Shown: positions 1-12,774 of the stretch, one piece after another
How positions within the stretch are numbered: the stretch's first letter is position 1
Layout: the number at the start of each line of letters is the position of its first letter
Source: Sepiola atlantica
Lineage: Eukaryota > Mollusca > Cephalopoda > Sepiida > Sepiolidae
Assembly (NCBI GenBank): GCA_963556195.1
Contig: OY744535.1
Coordinates: 92,581,353-92,645,352, forward strand
Length of the DNA stretch: 64,000 nucleotides
Direction: 5' to 3'
The notes under the pieces: generated by a model
What the model saw: the letters and a program-made list of their open reading frames with translations, nothing else
What the model was told of the DNA's origin: nothing
Database searches by the model: none
Program-made: the position numbers and the translations under genes

Positions 1-835
1 TTCCCCAGAAAATATTATACATATGATTTAAATTTAATAAAAATATAGTATATTTGATTTTTGAAAGAAGTCATGCACATGTAACATCCTTTGGGCTGCA
101 CTTAGAGATTCGAGATCACTTCCATTTGAAGTTTTAACGGGTTATGTATTCAATGTGGCATCGCTGTGCTTGTTTTACAGGTGTTTTACAGGTGCTGTGA
201 CAAATTTGCTGCACATTTTCCCCTCAACGTAAGTACAACGACAAACTCGACAATCAGCAAAATCCTACCACTTCATTGTAGACGTCCCCACATGCTGGAA
301 GGCTTTATACTCTGATAGTTTTTTTTCTTGAACTGCTTGTCTTTCGAATTATTTTCGTACTCCCGACGGTACCAACACGCAGAAATATGAATGCAACGTG
401 AACAAGCATATCACTGCATATCTCCCCGCGTAGCGTGACCTTATTAACCTCTGCACCTGTAAACAATAGCCCCATTGCGTTTCAGTGGCACTATGCCTCT
501 TTTGGGGTAAATATAAGTAATAAAAAAACGGAAGTAAGTATGCATGGTCGAATACACAGTCATGTTTCATTTTTATTTTTAGATAGCGGCTATTTAAAAA
601 AATTCCGAAAAGGAAAAAGTATTTTCTGAAACAAGTTAAATCGACTTACTTATTATTCTTTTTGGTAACATGCTAAATATATGCACAGAAAAAAAGTCAC
701 GACAACGATTCAAAGGTACTTCTGTAGTTTACGACCCGTGCTGAAATCGTCGTCATCTTTCGGCAGGTTACGTAAACAGCCAGGAGGAAATACGGCATGA
801 ATTTTGTTGTATCTAAATTAAAACGAGGCGACGTA
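1..835. other. no recognised gene
   Basis: Short frames only, none with recognisable protein similarity. Positions about 705-790 hold one copy of a dispersed repeat (constacting GTTTACG and GTAAAC arms) that recurs near 1545-1620 and 11805-11890. Confidence 0.6.
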
Positions 836-1010
836 AGCAAACTAGAAAAATTGATGGAAAAATGTGTATTTTCTGACGAAGATGCTTTCAAACTAGAAAA
901 ATCATTGGAAAAAATATGTATTTTTTGACAAAGATGCTTTCAAACTAGAAAAGTTAATGGAAATTATGTATTTTTGACGAAGATTCTATCAAACTAGAAA
1001 AATTAAAGAA
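836..1010. repeat. tandem repeat, about 51-bp unit, ~3.5 copies
   Basis: The phrase ACTAGAAAA recurs at 841, 892, 944 and 993, each followed by a GGAAA/TATGTATTTTTGAC segment. Copies are diverged by small indels. Confidence 0.8.
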
Positions 1011-1149
1011 AAAACATTTAAATCAAGGAATAAACAGCCATCGTATGGTAATTTTAATGAATACGTATTTATTTTTTGTTACAAAGAAAACATAAAAAAC
1101 AATTTTAGCAATTTTTTTTCTAAATGTTACTCCTTTTTAACCCGAACGA

Positions 1150-1350
1150 CTAGGTTATGGTAACAGTTATATTAGGGTTGGGTCAGGGTTATATTAGGGT
1201 TAGCTTAGAAGCTTTTGAACCTGACCAAATAGCTAAGTGTTAGGTTAGAGTAAGATTAGTGTAATGGTGTTTTTTGTAGGGTTAATGTTAGGGTTAGGAT
1301 AAGGGTTAGGGTTAGGGTAAGGGTTAGGGTTAGGGTTAATGTTAGGGTTA
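1150..1350 (+). repeat. degenerate TTAGGG-like block
   Basis: Scattered GGGTTAGGGTTA runs with many substitutions, densest at 1280-1345. This is an interstitial telomere-like repeat with the G-rich strand on +. Confidence 0.7.
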
Positions 1351-2799
1351 CGGCGAAAAAGCGTATGTGCTGTAACTTATTTTTTGGCCTATATTTTTCT
1401 TTTTTAACAAAAGTCAATAATTCTTTTCGATGAAATACATGATCGCTTTAATCCATTTTCTTAACTTGTTGAATTTTCCGCTATATTTAATTCGCGATTG
1501 CTAATTCTCGTTTGCTGTAATCTGATTGGCTAAGTGTTTCGACATCTTTTGCCAGTTTACGTAAACCGCCGGAAGATGCCGAGTAAACGTCGATTTCGGC
1601 GCAGGTCCTAATCTGCAGAAGTACCAATTAAAATATCTATTAAATAGGAAAAATCTATCAATTGCAAAGAAACAATAGAGAATCTGACGTTACTTTATAT
1701 ATTAGATCAAAATAAAACCGATCGCTAATTCAAACGTTTGTATAATAAGTGAAATGACCAATGTATTTTCTACTGATTTTAATTATATTTAAAGCCATGG
1801 CTAAATTCACAAAATTAAATGAATTCTCATAGTGTGTTTAAAATTTGATAATTTTAAGACGATCTTTGTGATATTTTTATAACCTCGTAATTTAGGTTAA
1901 TTATAAATAATAACTTATAAATAAATGGATGAACTATCAAGAGAAACGTGTAACAGATTTATTAAAAATTGAACACAGAATGAATCATTGAGTTAATTGG
2001 CCGCTGGACGCGATTGATATATTCACAGTCTGAAGCCGTGGGCTTTGTTTTCTTTCTCTCTCGGCAGACCACCTTTTTCCCAAGGGCGATAACTCTTAAC
2101 TTCCGAAATGGTTCAAGGGAGGTAATTCCGTTTTCGTTAGGTGTCCTAACAGATATCTCTACGACGGAGTAAAATTTGAGATAAATTCTTTCTCGGAAAG
2201 CACATACAAAAATAACAAAATGCTCAGCCAACTGCACGGATCTCCTTTGTTTGTTCTTGTTCACTTCAGTTTTCCTTTCGACTCACTATCATCGATCGCC
2301 TTTTAAAATAGATTGGTGTTAGTACTTGGAAATTATTAAATCCTGCGAAAAGCCAAATATTGAGAATGCGTGTTTGGCCTCTTGCAAATGGCTAATCGAC
2401 GAGCAATGCATCGTTACTCTATGATAGTGCTAGTCATCGAGAAGTCGCGTGAGAAAATAAAATAAATGTTGGTACAGGGGTGTCAAGATGAAAGAAGGAA
2501 AGTCTAATTCCATCATTTGGCCATTGGGGCAAGAGAACATTTATAGTAAACCAAATTCGACATCGCTTTTACTGTAACAACTCAGAATTGAGAAAATGTG
2601 ATTAAAGATCTTCGGAAAACAGCAGAGAAACCATCTTATGTGATATGACAAAATAGAAATGATACGAACTCGAAAGAGGAGGTGAATCTTGAATGATGAC
2701 AGAAGAGAGATGAAGTTGATTGTGCTCTCTCGGCTGTTTTGCTAAGATGTTACTTCTATTCGGGTCTGTTTCTGGCTTCTATTCCTGAATCTTCGACTA
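1351..2799. other. no recognised gene
   Basis: AT-rich unique-looking DNA. Positions 1545-1620 hold a second copy of the repeat also present near 705 and 11805. No convincing coding region. Confidence 0.5.
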
Positions 2800-3166
2800 C
2801 TATTGGCCTTGGCCTTTTGGCTAAGAAAAAAGTGTAGTATGTGTTACGATGAATACTACACCCTACAGACCGGTATCGTCTTGGCCTTCGCCTTGGCGTG
2901 ATTCCGCCGGTCTGCGGGATTGTCCTGTGCAGTTCTAGAAGGTCCACCCTCCCAAGCTTTGCCTTCTCACCCTTTGAGAAAGGATTAGTTTATTGCTAAT
3001 CGCCTGAGGCGCCCCTACCGGGGAATGCCGACGGGGCTGCCGAGGCTATTTTTAAAGGTCATAAGTGCTCTTCTTCTAGGGTGCTGACTTATCACATCCC
3101 ACTTTCCTAACTTGTGTCACATTTTGCTGATGTGGGAGGTAGATAAATACCTGAACACATTTTTAT

Positions 3167-3168
<2 letters not shown>
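2800..3168 (+). repeat. U2 snRNA-headed dispersed repeat, diverged copy 1
   Basis: Near 2808-2845 the sequence GGCCTTTTGGCTAAG followed by AGTGTAGTAT matches the 5' part of U2 snRNA (known sequence), with mutations in between. The body shares a long GC-rich segment with the copies at 27640, 49667 and 50062: GTGCAGTTCTA, CCACCCTCCCA, GAGGCGCCCCTACC, AATGCCGACGGGGCTG. The tail (3057-3150, TGCTGACTTATC and TGGGAGGTAGATAAATA) resembles the isolated tail at 4693. It ends directly at a (TA)n tract. This is the most diverged of the four copies. It has no known coding function. Confidence 0.8.

Positions 3169-3170
<2 letters not shown>

Positions 3171-3238
<68 letters not shown>
3171..3238. repeat. 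(TA)n microsatellite
   Basis: Pure TA run, immediately 3' of the U2-headed repeat. Confidence 0.98.
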
Positions 3239-3241
<3 letters not shown>

Positions 3242-3790
3242 CTGAATCGCGGAAGAACGAAGTTTATTATTTTTTCGCTCGGGTTGGAAGCTATGACCGG
3301 GTTTGCTGACTCAATTCAATCTTATTTTTGTTCAATTCGGATTTAACGGACTCTCTAATTAACAAATGAACTTTGATTTGATTTGGGTTGCCCAGATCAA
3401 GACTTTGGAATTTTAAGTGAGTTTATTGAACTTTCTATATTATTTGATTTGATTTATTTATCGTTGTAATAATCAACATAAACATTGGATACTTTTCATT
3501 TCATCGATTGTTGACGCATTTCGCGACTGGATAACTTTGTCAGCTCATTCAATTTCTCGTATTTGGACTGTCACTCATCACCTGGATTAATCTTCAGTCA
3601 ACCCTCTGGATTTCTTTCCTGATTATGTTTTTCAAATTGTATGACTTGGATGGATTATATAGATTTAACAAAAAAGTATGTTTTTGGGTTGATATATTTG
3701 ATGTTATATACGTTTATGTATTTTTGTATATATTTTTATATATTTTCAAAGTTTAATTTTATTACCCGTAGTGGTATAACTGCGGTAATG

Positions 3791-3837
3791 GTCCTCTGAA
3801 GAGAAGAATTATCTTTGAAAACTCATGAGCTAAGGAC
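3791..3837 (+). ncRNA. hammerhead-ribozyme-like motif
   Basis: Stem I GTCCT (3791-3795) with AGGAC (3833-3837), all five pairs. Core CUGAAGA 3796-3802. Stem II GAAGA/TCTTT with an ATTA loop. GAAA 3817-3820. Stem III contains CTC/GAG plus the closing A-U pair, with one mismatch. Predicted cleavage is after A3832. A (TA)n tract begins 84 bases downstream. Related sequence occurs at 16126 and 37116. Confidence 0.7.
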
Positions 3838-3916
3838 TTTAAGATACTTTGCTTGAACTTTGAATTCTAATAAAATTTGATTGACACCTTATTTTATTAC
3901 TTCATTTTATATTATA

Positions 3917-3920
<4 letters not shown>

Positions 3921-3990
<70 letters not shown>
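3921..3990. repeat. (TA)n microsatellite
   Basis: Pure TA run between a hammerhead-like unit on + and the end of a PLE terminal repeat on -. Confidence 0.98.
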
Positions 3991-3993
<3 letters not shown>

Positions 3994-4572
3994 AATATTT
4001 TCTTTGTCGTACAAAACTTTAAAATAGCATTGAAGAGACAATATTTATTATTCATAATGAATTTAAGAAATTAAAAAGATGAAAGGGCAGCTGACCGGTT
4101 TCGTACCTCGCTCAACAGAGCCAAATATCGAGGTAATGTATAGAAAATATAAAATGATGCTATGAGAATTATAGCGAGGGAAAGGGGTAATAAAAAAAAA
4201 AATAAATAAAAAAAAAGTTCAATCAAATAGAAATAACATTAAGCCCGAGGAGATTTTCTCTTTGTTTGCAAAGAGAAGGTCTCAAGGACTTAATATAAAT
4301 TGTTAAGATCTTGAGAGGATAAGGGGAGTGCGACTTACTAAGAATGGAGAATAAGTCGACACTGAATTTAGAGGCACAGGTGCGATTATTTATGAGATGT
4401 TGACCTATCGACGAACCATAAGTATTATTCAAATCGTCAGTTGGTAAATAATTTCCATTGCGAATTTTTGTGGGCACGTGTTGTTTGATCCGGATGTCCA
4501 ATCTCTGTGACGTCATCCCGACGTAGTGCATACTGCAACTACATTTAAATAAATAAATAATGGAATTATTAT
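3991..4572 (-). mobile_element. Penelope-like element, 3' fragment (GIY-YIG end plus terminal repeat)
   Basis: On the - strand, about 100 residues (4531 to 4223) match the C-terminal GIY-YIG endonuclease region of the large PLE at 51-57 kb, including HYVGMTSQRLDIR. After the stop comes the same terminal repeat, 4215 to 3991, ending at (TA)n. Everything upstream (reverse transcriptase) is missing. A small deletion near 4300, relative to the other copies, alters the frame of the last residues. It is a dead copy bounded by TA-rich DNA on both sides. Confidence 0.88.
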
Positions 4573-4692
4573 GATATATATATATATATACACATATATA
4601 TATACGTTTAGCTATAAGTTGACGTATGAATCAACGAATTTTTCTAAAGGTTTGTTTCGTATATGTCTAGAATCAAATATTAGTATTTTGTA

Positions 4693-4795
4693 GGCCAGAG
4701 TGCTCAAATTCTCGAGCGCTGCCTTTTCAAATCCCACTTTCCGACCTTGTGTCACATCTTACCGCTGTGGGAGGTAGATAAATAACGCGCTGACG
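4693..4795 (+). repeat. isolated tail of the U2-headed repeat family
   Basis: GCCAGAGTGCTCAAAT, CTTTTCAAATCCCAC, TTGTGTCACATCTTAC and TGGGAGGTAGATAAATA match the distal part of the copies at 2800 and 49667. No U2-like head is present. It could be a 5'-truncated copy or a separate repeat sharing the tail. Confidence 0.65.
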
Positions 4796-4976
4796 CCATA
4801 TGCCGGCTAGTTTATGACGTCACAATGCACTCAAAATAAGTTATTGATGTGGATGATGGCTGAAAGGTGTATTTGGCTTGATAACATTTATTGGCAGCTC
4901 ACACCAGTGCTACATAATTAACTTCCTGACAGAGACGCCCCGCCACTTCAGAAAAGCAGTCGATGAATAGGGGCCG

Positions 4977-5070
4977 AAACTGCAAAGTGGTTCCTCCTTA
5001 TTATGGTGTAGTGCTGGATCCGGTAGGAGATCTGTAAACTGCGAAGCACAAAAAGATTCTGTCATTTAAA
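4977..5070 (+). repeat. diverged direct repeat, left copy
   Basis: Resembles 5746-5841: CTGCRAAGTGGT, CCTCCTKATTA, GCTGGAT, then CTGCGAAGCACAAAAA near 5037. The two copies flank the MITE at 5269 and its (TA)n tract. Confidence 0.7.
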
Positions 5071-5268
5071 TCTATTTATATCAGTTCCAAGAATTTAATA
5101 CCAACAGCAGTTTGGGCGTACAGTCGTTTCTGAGACGAATTTTTTTTTTTATTGATACCAAGTTGTGTTTTCATCAGTACTGATTTAAAATTAGCAGAGT
5201 TAGAGGTCAAATGAATATATTATTATTATTTTATTTATACATGTATAATATTAGACTGTGATATAATA

Positions 5269-5841
<573 letters not shown>

Positions 5842-5849
5842 AATATCGG

Positions 5850-6717
5850 AATTTTTCTTCTTTTTTATAATCGTTTTTTTTTTTCCTTTCTCTCGATTGA
5901 TCTGGCAATAAGAATCGGTTCATTATCGAACTGGACTTTTCAAACTGATTCCATTTTCTTTTTGGTCGTTTTCTTCGTGTGGTTCATCAACTGAACGCGG
6001 GAAGAATCCATGACAAAATGGACATTAAAGACGCCTTTTCATCACGGAAATACAACAATTGCTTTGTTTTCTGCTGAACCGTTTTTTTTTCCGCATGTTT
6101 GCTCGTAAACATTACAAGAATAATCATCGCCGCTCGAGAGACGATCACAACGGTCTGGTATTGCTTCTACAATTCGTGCACGCTTTTAAACAAAAGGAAA
6201 AGCAAACGCGCGTTATTTATTGACTGTTAGAATCTCTAACAAAGTCTTTGCAAACTTCGACGCCATTGAACAAATCATTTTTTCACACGCATGCGCGGAA
6301 ATTTCGTCAAAATAGAAGTTTGCCCGAATCTACCTTTTAAACTTTGTCTTCATATTATTGGTACTTTTATACAGTCGACCCGCGCTAAAAGTGCGTCGGC
6401 ATCGGTTCTTTCCGGATGTTTACGTTCAACGCCGGGCAGTGCCGAATGAAAAATCTATTGACTTACCAGCGTACAAATGAAAAGAAAAAGCGCAAACGAG
6501 GCTGGATTTACAAGCCACACATTTTGCCTGAAGTAAATATTTATGTTTTAACAAATAAGTGTTTAAATTGAAACTTTATTTTTTTACATTTTCTTTTCTT
6601 TTTAAACGTAACAAAACAAATAAATAACAGTGAAAAGTTAATAAAGATAATGTTTTACATTTTTTTACGGAATTTCTTTATTTTAACTTGTTTTCACTGA
6701 TTATGTTTGTTGATTTC
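5850..6717. other. no recognised gene
   Basis: AT-rich DNA with no long frame or recognised repeat. Confidence 0.5.
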
Positions 6718-7175
6718 GTTAGGGTTTAAGTTTAGAGCAGGGTTAGCAATTAAGGTATGGGCAGGGTTAGGAATTAGGGTTAAGGCAGGGTTAGGGTTAG
6801 GGCATGGTTAAGAATTATTGTTAAGACAGGGTTAGGAATTAGGGTTAGGGTTAGGGCTAGGTCATGGTTAAGAATTATTGTTAGGACAGGGTTAGGAATA
6901 AGGGTTAGGACAGGATAAGCAATTAGGGGAACGGTTAGGGATTAGGGTTAGGACAGGATAAGTAATTAGGGGTAGGCTTAGGAATTAGGGTTCGGACAGG
7001 ATAAGTAATTAGGGGTAGGGTTAGGAATTAGGGTTCGGACAGGATAAGTAATTAGGGGTAGGGTTAGGAATTAGGGTTCGGACAGGATAAGCAATTAGGG
7101 GTAGGGTTAGGAATAAGGGTTAGGGCAGGATAAGCAATTAGGGGCAGGGTTAGGAATTGAGGTTAGAGAATAACA
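6718..7175 (+). repeat. TTAGGG-derived tandem block with 43-bp higher-order unit
   Basis: Starts as degenerate GGGTTAGG runs. From about 6900 it settles into a unit of roughly 43 bp containing GGACAGGATAAG, AATTAGGGGTAGGG and TTAGGAATTAGGG, about six copies to 7165. Confidence 0.85.
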
Positions 7176-7681
7176 CTCAAAGAAAAGCGGCAACCGACTT
7201 TCTGACTTTAACACTTTCTTCACTCGGACACTGTCCAACTTTCTCAAACCTACACCCAACGGTGTGGCTAATTAACATAAATACTGTTGGGGGAAATACG
7301 TATTACGTACGATTTACAAAATTATCGACTATAAAAGCATCTCTCTTCTCGCCGTACCCTGAAAGGGGCCGAGGCAGCAGTCGGAAGGGGAAAGGTGCTA
7401 AAAGAATTGCTCATTGAGCGACCCGCCTAACAGGGATGGTAACAAAAAATGGAGTTTCTGGTTGGAGCAAAGTCGTACCGTTGACGCCGACTTGTAACTG
7501 AGTTTTATATCGTTTTTCATGTATTGACTCAATAGTATTACTGCCTTTGGTGAGCTTCCATTTTCTTTCCAGGTAATTCCAATCATTTTTATTCTTTCTT
7601 TTTTCATATATTTTCAATAGCTTAGAGATAATTGATGCAAATCACTATTTTCGTTACGTATCTGCCCTATTGACAACAATA
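7176..7681. other. spacer between opposed telomere-like blocks, no recognised gene
   Basis: Unique-looking DNA. Frames on both strands of 60-86 codons show no recognisable similarity. Confidence 0.5.
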
Positions 7682-8846
7682 CCCTAATGTTAACCTTAAC
7701 CTTAACCCTAACATTAACCCTAACCTTAACCCTAACCCTAACCTTAACCCTAACCTTAACACTAACCCTAACCGTAACCCAAACATTAACCCTAACATTA
7801 ACCCTAACCTTAACCTTAACCCTAACATTAACCCAAACCTTAAACCTACCCCTAACCCTAACATTAACCCTAACATTAACCCTAACCTTAACCCTAACAT
7901 TAACACTAACCCTAACCGTAACCCAAACATTAACCCTAACATTAACCCTAACATTAACCCTAACCCTAACCTTAACCCTAACATTAACCCTAACCTTAAC
8001 CCTAACATTAACCCAAACATTAACCATAACATTGACCCTAACATTAACCATAACATTGACCAGAACATTAACTCTAACTTAACCCTAATCTTAACCCTAA
8101 CCCTAACTCTAACCTTAACCTTAACATTAACCGTAACCTTAACACTAACCCTAACTCTAAAATTAAACCTAACATTAACCATAACATTAACCCTAACTTA
8201 ACTCTAACATTTACCCTAACATTAACCCTAACCTTAACCTTAACCTTAATCCTTACATTAACCCTAACTTTAACCCTAACCCTAATCCTAAGCTTTATCC
8301 TAACATTAACGCAAACCTTAACCATAACACTAATCCTAACCTTGACCCTAACATTAACCCTAACCTTAACCCTAACCATTACCTTAACCGTAACATTAAC
8401 CCTAACCATAACTCTAACCTTAACACTAACCTTAACCCTAACCTTAACACTAACATTAACCCTTACCTTAACCCTAACCCTAACATTAACCCTAACCTAA
8501 CCCTAACTGTAACCCTAACCTTAACCATAACCCTAACCCTTACATTAACCCTAACATTGATCCTAACCTTAACGCTAGCCTTAACCCTTACCTTAACCCT
8601 AACCTTACCCTAATCCTCACCCTAACCCTGACCCTAACATTAACCCTAACCTAAACACTAACCCTAACCCTAACCTAAACACTAACCCTAACCCTAACCT
8701 AAACACTAACCCTAACCCTAACCTAAACACTAACCCTAACCCTAACCTAAACATTAACCCTAACCTTAACCTAAACACTAACCCTAACCCTAACCTAAAC
8801 ACTAACCCTAACCCTAACCTAAACACTAACCTTAACCCTAACCTAT
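7682..8846 (-). repeat. CCCTAA-like interstitial telomeric array, 1.16 kb
   Basis: Degenerate hexamers (CCTAAC, CTTAAC, ATTAAC, CATAAC). The G-rich strand is on -, opposite to the 6718 block. From about 8630 it becomes a regular 24-bp unit of four hexamers: CTAAAC, ACTAAC, CCTAAC, CCTAAC. Long LTLTLT and VRVKVR frames across it are artefacts. Confidence 0.92.
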
Positions 8847-8849
8847 TGA

Positions 8850-9270
8850 CAACAATTCTTTCTTACTATGAGCTTTGTTTAACCTACTATTCACCATTTG
8901 ATCTATTTATGCTGAAAGTTCTTCGCTGATAAAAGCTTCTACGTGTCTCCAATTAGATAAATGCTACCAAAACTACAGAATGTGTCCTATGATAAAACAC
9001 GCTTGATTAGAAGGAAAAGAAAACCACATTCGATATCTTTTTGGTTCGGTTCTAGACTTCATGAATTTCGTCTTTAAATGCGTGTACAGAAAAAATAAAA
9101 GAACGTTCGATTTCTGAAACCTAATTTAAAAGTGCTTTCAAATTAATCAAATGTAATATGTAAGCTCTAAATTATGTGATTTTATAAATGCTCTACTTAC
9201 GTCCATACAAAAATGGATGTGAATACACATGTACTTCTATATTTCCGCCTCTCTTTCTATCAACTGTTCT
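8850..9270. other. no recognised gene
   Basis: AT-rich DNA with nothing recognised. Confidence 0.5.
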
Positions 9271-9279
9271 CTACCTTTC

Positions 9280-9340
<61 letters not shown>

Positions 9341-9425
9341 ATATCTATCTATCTATCTATCTAACCATGCGCCTGTATGTGTGTGCACGTATATGTGCGT
9401 GTGTGTGCGTGTGTAGGTGTGTGTA
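9271..9425. repeat. (CTAT)n microsatellite followed by GT-rich tract
   Basis: Over 20 CTAT units to 9362, then GTGTGTGCGTGTGT near 9395-9425. Confidence 0.95.
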
Positions 9426-10042
9426 TGTCGCTCAACTATGTACAAGATTCAGAACTAACCGCACCACCCATTCCCACACGAGCACAACAGCCAATTCGGC
9501 GTCAGGGCCATAAAAAATAATAAATTTCAAAAGAAAACCCAAAGTACTTCCTTCAGGAGATGACCGATAAAATAAAGGTCAAAATCACACGTACTTGATA
9601 AACACACACGACTTTGACCAAGAGAAGCCAAAAAGAAAATAAAGAAAGAATCAAAAATCAAAATATCAAAACACATACCCCCGTCAAACCCACACATGCG
9701 CAGAAACACAAAACAATAACACATTTCCTCATATGAAACAACACTCTTTCGAATCGAAAGACATTTCTTCAAATGGATTTACATATCTGATGAGATCGGA
9801 CCACCGCTTGAAACGCGTTATATAAAAGTATATAATGATAAAATAACAAAATAATAAATAAATTTTGAGAAAAACCTTTAACAAATGTTGGTAGCCTTAC
9901 TCCTTGGCAGAGATAGAGGTTCTAGGGTCTAGTTGATGGCATTTCAATTTCAGTTTACCATATACCTTAGTTTTCCAGAAAATTAAAAAAACCCTTAAAA
10001 GTTACCATTGTCTTGAGACATAGCCTTTACAAAAGTAGTGAC
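9426..10042. other. no recognised gene
   Basis: AT-rich, no recognised repeat or coding region. Confidence 0.5.
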
Positions 10043-10433
10043 ATTCCATGATAAATGCCAGTATACTGAAATCATATGCCCTTAATAGGGTTAAGATGAA
10101 AATTCATATACATTAAATGTACAAAAGCAAGGAAATTCCCAAATGCTTACACTTTTATTGTCATTAAGGGTATGACTACATATCAACCAAACCATTTCAT
10201 TATCACATCACTACAGTATAAATCTCTATGCATGAGTGGATGAAGTGTGTGAGGTGCGCCGAAGAAAAATTCCTACCAGTAAAATACATAGCCCTGTTGT
10301 GCTCGCATATCCTTAATGACAATAACAGTGTAAAAAATTTGGAATTTCCTTGCTTTTGTTTATTTAGTGTATATGAATTTTCATCTTAACCCTATTAAGG
10401 GCACATGATTTCAGTATACTGGCATTTATCATG

Positions 10434-10437
<4 letters not shown>
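10043..10437. mobile_element. foldback element, ~127-bp inverted arms
   Basis: Left arm 10043-10170 (ATTCCATGATAAATGCC ... GTCATTAAGGG) is the near-complement of right arm 10311-10437 (CTTAATGACAATAACAG ... ATGGAAT), with a 140-base loop. The right arm ends at a (TA)n tract. No coding capacity. Confidence 0.9.

Positions 10438-10501
<64 letters not shown>
10436..10501. repeat. (TA)n microsatellite
   Basis: Abuts the right arm of the foldback at 10043. Confidence 0.98.
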
Positions 10502-10503
<2 letters not shown>

Positions 10504-10578
10504 CTTCTTTGTAAAATGGTAGTAAAAATCCCAGCAGAGTGCTCGATTAATTAAGAATTAAAGTTAAAAATTAAGAGC

Positions 10579-10635
10579 ATAATATTTATTTATTCTGGTA
10601 CAGAATGTTGTACTAATTTTTCTGTACCAGAATAA

Positions 10636-10640
<5 letters not shown>
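10579..10640. repeat. short inverted repeat next to (TA)n
   Basis: ATTTATTTATTCTGGTACAGAA and its complement TTCTGTACCAGAATAAAT surround a 14-base loop. (TA)n follows at once. Confidence 0.85.

Positions 10641-10701
<61 letters not shown>
10637..10701. repeat. (TA)n microsatellite
   Basis: TA run with one TACA interruption near its start. Confidence 0.97.
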
Positions 10702-10706
<5 letters not shown>

Positions 10707-12094
10707 AATAACTTGAAAAATAAAACTTCTTAATATCAGAATAGAGCCGAATCAAGACAGAAGATCTTGCATACACAAAGGGTTCGATCTGATTTGAAAC
10801 AGAACTTTGTAATAATAACAGATAATGACACCGTAGAAATTTCATGGTGGTTTAACTACAGCAATGTTTTTAATCGGCTATCTAGGATATATAACAGAAT
10901 CAAGTGTTTGTATTTAATTGTCAGCTGACTGATAAAATTAAAACTTCAACTGATAAAAGCCTCAAATTAAATCTTCAACCTGGTGTCTAAATCTCCCCAC
11001 AAACATCAGCAGAGTGTCGAAATAAGGGATCTGATACCAAGACGTGTCGAGATTTCTGATCGAATCTAAAGGTGTCTTCCACAGAAAGAACGTATCGAAT
11101 GTCTGATCTGATCAGTGTGTTTTCGAATTCGTGAGTGTCGAAACTAATTTAATCAAAATCGATTCACCATAAATTCTCGGACGTTTCGATTAAGAAAATG
11201 TCAAGTCTATCAAAATGTTAAAGACAAGATTTCGAATCTCATCTTGAACAAGTTTTCATGTCTTTATTGCAGACCTTATGTACTGGGGCAGTTCCGCTTG
11301 GAGCACTATTTTGAGGCTCATAAGGGTACAAAACCGACTTCTGCGAATGATATCTACGCTTCTCTACTGTCTCTTCACACAGAGAAGATGTTTTTAGCCC
11401 CTCTCTACCGTATCGTTATGATCACTGTAATTGCTCGACTCGTCCTTTTGTTAAACATTCACAGCAAGCACTCGACTAGTTACCACAACAGAAAAGAAAT
11501 ATCCTTGTTCATTCTCTGTACCAAAAAATAAACAAACGTAACTTCCATGAATAAAGTTTATTTATTAGACAATCGTATACGTTGAAAACAATACCACAAG
11601 GTTGCTTCCCAGCCGACTACAACATGATTATTATCAAGTCTAATGTAAACAAATATTTGTTTAGCCGTCATCTTGGATAATCAACTCTTCTTAAATAACG
11701 TTCTGCTCATTTAATTTATTTTTTCCGATCATCGTCCACCTAATCTCTTTAACCTTTATTCTTGAGTGGCTATTGGGCCTTGATAAGCGTTGGCTCATTA
11801 TATAGGTACTTCTGCAGTTTATGGACCACGTTTAAACCGATGTTTCGTCGGCATATTCCTGCAGGTTACGTAAACCGCCGGAAGATACCGAAACGCTTAG
11901 CTAAACAGGTCGCAACTGACGCTAACTTGAGTAAAATTCAACACGTTAAGAAAATTTGTTTAAAAAGTCATGAAGTTAAACGAGTTAGAACAGACGCTTC
12001 AGTCTGTAGGTGGAATTATTGACTGTCGCCAGAAAATGCGAATTGAACAGTTGCAGGATATATGCATGTGTTTTTCAGAATTGTCTTATCTATT
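10702..12094. other. no recognised gene
   Basis: Mostly unique-looking. 11805-11890 is the best copy of the repeat also seen near 705 and 1545 (GGTTACGTAAACCGCCGGAAG). Frames of 86-95 codons at 11244 and 11762 have no recognisable similarity. Confidence 0.5.
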
Positions 12095-12306
12095 CCCTGC
12101 TTCTTTTGTTACAGCTCGTTTGACTTGTTGGTCTAGTGGTCTTCATCAATTCGCTGTTTTGATACCTCATTGTAATACAGCCTTCTATTCCAGTAGCTTC
12201 TTTCCGAGAACAACAGCCTTGTGGAAGACCTTGACGGCTGACTGTTTTCCTCCTACCTATAGCATTGGCCTTCTCAAGACAAATACATCTTCTTTCGTCC
12301 ATTGTT
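12095..12306 (+). pseudogene. LINE reverse transcriptase C-terminal relic
   Basis: The + frame reads HCNTAFYSSSFFPRTTALW, then FPPTYSIG. This aligns by eye with the C-terminal part of the LINE relic at 17888-18630 on - (RCRRAFYSKSFFTRAAGLW, CFPDVTNM). The conserved pattern RxxxFYSxSFFxRxxxLWxxL is typical of the region after the thumb in CR1/Jockey-like LINEs. Only the tail survives, ending at a TAG. Confidence 0.7.
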
Positions 12307-12309
12307 AGC

Positions 12310-12774
12310 GATTTACATCAAGTTGTTTCACGCCTTGTAGTGAAACATTTTCATAAAATAACAACAAAAACAATTTCCAAAACATATCCACTTTTCTACT
12401 TAAAAATGTCATCTTCATCATAATGGAAAAATTTACTTCGGGTTGCACCAAGGCCTAAACACTTGTAATTATATTTCTTTAAGCTCTCACCTGGCGTTAT
12501 GTCTCCTCTCGGTAAACCGTGGGTACGGGATAGCTAGTAGTAAATTATAAAGATTTTAAGTTGAGAACAACACGAGAGAAGTAAAATAAAGGAAAACGGT
12601 CTTTACAAAAATTATAATTAAAAATCAAAATCGATAAAGTGTCTGGAAACCTTCTGACGAAAAACCGATAATCAATAATTTACATTGAATTAATAAAAAA
12701 GGAATAAATGTCGAACCAAACGGACTCCCTATTATAAAGAGTTTAAATGAAAAATGGCAAGATAAAAGTGTGCT
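12310..12774. other. no recognised gene
   Basis: AT-rich DNA with nothing recognised. Confidence 0.5.

Noticed and set aside
7614..8826. Frames of 69-171 codons reading VRVKVR, LTLTLT or GLRLGL
   Set aside because: They are translations of the degenerate CCCTAA array. A hexamer repeat keeps all frames open.
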